Assembly: GCA_029779995.1 (NCBI GenBank) | Contig: JAKOZM010000295.1 | Coordinates: 1 to 22,573 of the forward strand | Length of the DNA stretch: 22,573 nt | Origin: Actinomycetes bacterium | Lineage (GTDB): Bacteria; Actinomycetota; Actinomycetes; S36-B12; UBA10799 | Direction: 5' to 3' | Part shown: one piece after another, positions 22,022-22,573 of the stretch | Layout: each line of letters begins with the position of its first letter | Position numbering within the stretch: the first letter of the stretch is position 1 | Translations under genes and position numbers: made by a program | The notes under the pieces: generated by a model | What the model saw: the letters and a program-made list of their open reading frames with translations, nothing else | Told to the model about the DNA's origin: nothing | Database searches by the model: none

Positions 22022-22573
22022 TTACCTCCTACCGGTCCACGGATCGGTCACCCGGGTGCTGGCGGTCGTTGACACACCCACTTCGGTCAGCCGGTGTGCC
22101 GTACGCGGGCACCACGGCCACTCACTGGCGAAGTGAGCCACATCGATCACAGCACACCCGCCGGCCGCGATGTGCTCATCGACGACATGATGCTTCAGAT
22201 CGCTGGTCACCAGCACGTCAGCCACGTCGCTGGCACCGGCCAGCTCGCCAGCTCCAGAGCCGCCGACGACTGCGACAGTCGAGATCTGCCGGTCCGGGTC
22301 GCCGGCGAACCGGACCCCCGTGGGCGTGGCCGGCAAGGCGGCCGCCACGACATCGGCGAACTCGGCCAACGACATCGGCGGGACTGTTCCGACCCGGCCC
22401 AGACCCACACCGTCGCGTACCTGCTCGATCGCCGTGAAGTCGTAGGCGGGCTCCTCGTAGGGGTGGGAAGCCACGAGCGCCCGCGCCACGGCCTGACGCA
22501 GACGGCCCGGCAGCACCATCTCCAGCCGATCCTCGGCCACCTGCTCGATCTGCCCGACCGACCCGATGTGGGG
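22022..22573 (-). CDS. NIF3-like dinuclear metal-centre hexameric protein, 5' end cut by window edge
   Basis: Only the C-terminal part (about 183 residues) is in the window; the frame stays open to base 22573 (PHIGSVGQIEQVAEDRLEMV), so the codon at 22540 is not the real start. The visible section includes the end of the PII-like insert domain (VARALVASHPYEEPAYDF, GLGRVG). It then has the C-terminal NIF3 half with VAVVGGSGAGEL, LVTSDLKHHV and VIDVAHFASEWPW, where the His and Glu of the last motif are metal ligands. NIF3/YbgI proteins are hexamers or toroids with a two-metal site and a proposed GTP cyclohydrolase I-like or hydrolase role. It heads the operon seen here: NIF3, zinc ribbon, AlaX-like, galK, galT. 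Confidence 0.92.
   Translation of the reverse strand, partial: PHIGSVGQIEQVAEDRLEMVLPGRLRQAVARALVASHPYEEPAYDFTAIEQVRDGVGLGRVGTVPPMSLAEFADVVAAALPATPTGVRFAGDPDRQISTVAVVGGSGAGELAGASDVADVLVTSDLKHHVVDEHIAAGGCAVIDVAHFASEWPWCPRTAHRLTEVGVSTTASTRVTDPWTGRR

Noticed and set aside
1..22573. CRISPR arrays, tRNA/rRNA genes, IS elements or prophage genes
   Set aside because: No regularly spaced repeats, cloverleaf-like sequence, transposase, integrase or phage structural protein was seen. A covariance-model scan was not possible here.

Overview
The window reads as a piece of chromosome from a high-GC actinobacterium (class Actinomycetes; I cannot name the genus). The evidence is a GC content of roughly two thirds by eye, dense packing with many ATGA/GTGA stop-start overlaps, several likely leaderless genes with a TANNNT-type box 6-8 nt before the ATG, and a gene set typical of the group: glnA2-glnE, an F420:NADP oxidoreductase, a PpgK-like ROK kinase, panB, and a coiled-coil zinc-ribbon protein next to a NIF3-like protein. 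In Mycobacterium tuberculosis the glnE-glnA2, panB and zinc-ribbon/NIF3 genes also lie close together (Rv2221c to Rv2230c), so the backbone is ancestral. There is no sign of phage, IS elements, CRISPR, tRNA or rRNA.

Left part (1-7674). A 499-residue Rossmann-type protein of unknown function lies downstream of glnE. glnA2 and glnE form a coupled pair (ATGA overlap) for glutamine synthesis and its control by adenylylation. Divergent from them is nadE, a glutamine-dependent NAD+ synthetase that uses the product of glutamine synthetase. Middle part (7643-13462): a 14-TM DHA2-type drug exporter is coupled to its TetR regulator; panB (pantothenate synthesis) is divergent; npdG (F420/NADPH exchange) and a 71-aa SPOR-like protein run on the minus strand; map and the PpgK-like kinase form a coupled plus-strand pair that starts leaderless.

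Right part (13471-22573). A MarR regulator is divergent from an isoprenylcysteine-methyltransferase-like membrane protein. A cytoplasmic GH36 alpha-galactosidase follows. Next comes a cassette of four very small minus-strand genes (70, 49, 51 and 50 aa). Three of them are too short for ordinary gene calling and the last three are chained by ATGA overlaps. They are divergent from a 70-aa LEA/CsbD-like stress protein. A 289-bp gene-free stretch (17544-17832) is packed with hairpins and a repeated 16-mer. Finally a minus-strand operon reads NIF3 (cut by the window edge), zinc ribbon, AlaX-like tRNA editing protein, galK, galT.

Functionally, GH36 should release galactose inside the cell, GalK and a class-II GalT pass it into the Leloir pathway, and glucose released with it could be phosphorylated by the PpgK-like kinase. 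No GalE, sugar transporter or dedicated sugar regulator is in the window. The items most worth a second look are the tiny-gene cassette with its divergent LEA-like partner, the repeated 16-mer/hairpin block, the 12-bp-arm inverted repeat upstream of the GH36 gene, and the unknown 499-aa Rossmann protein.
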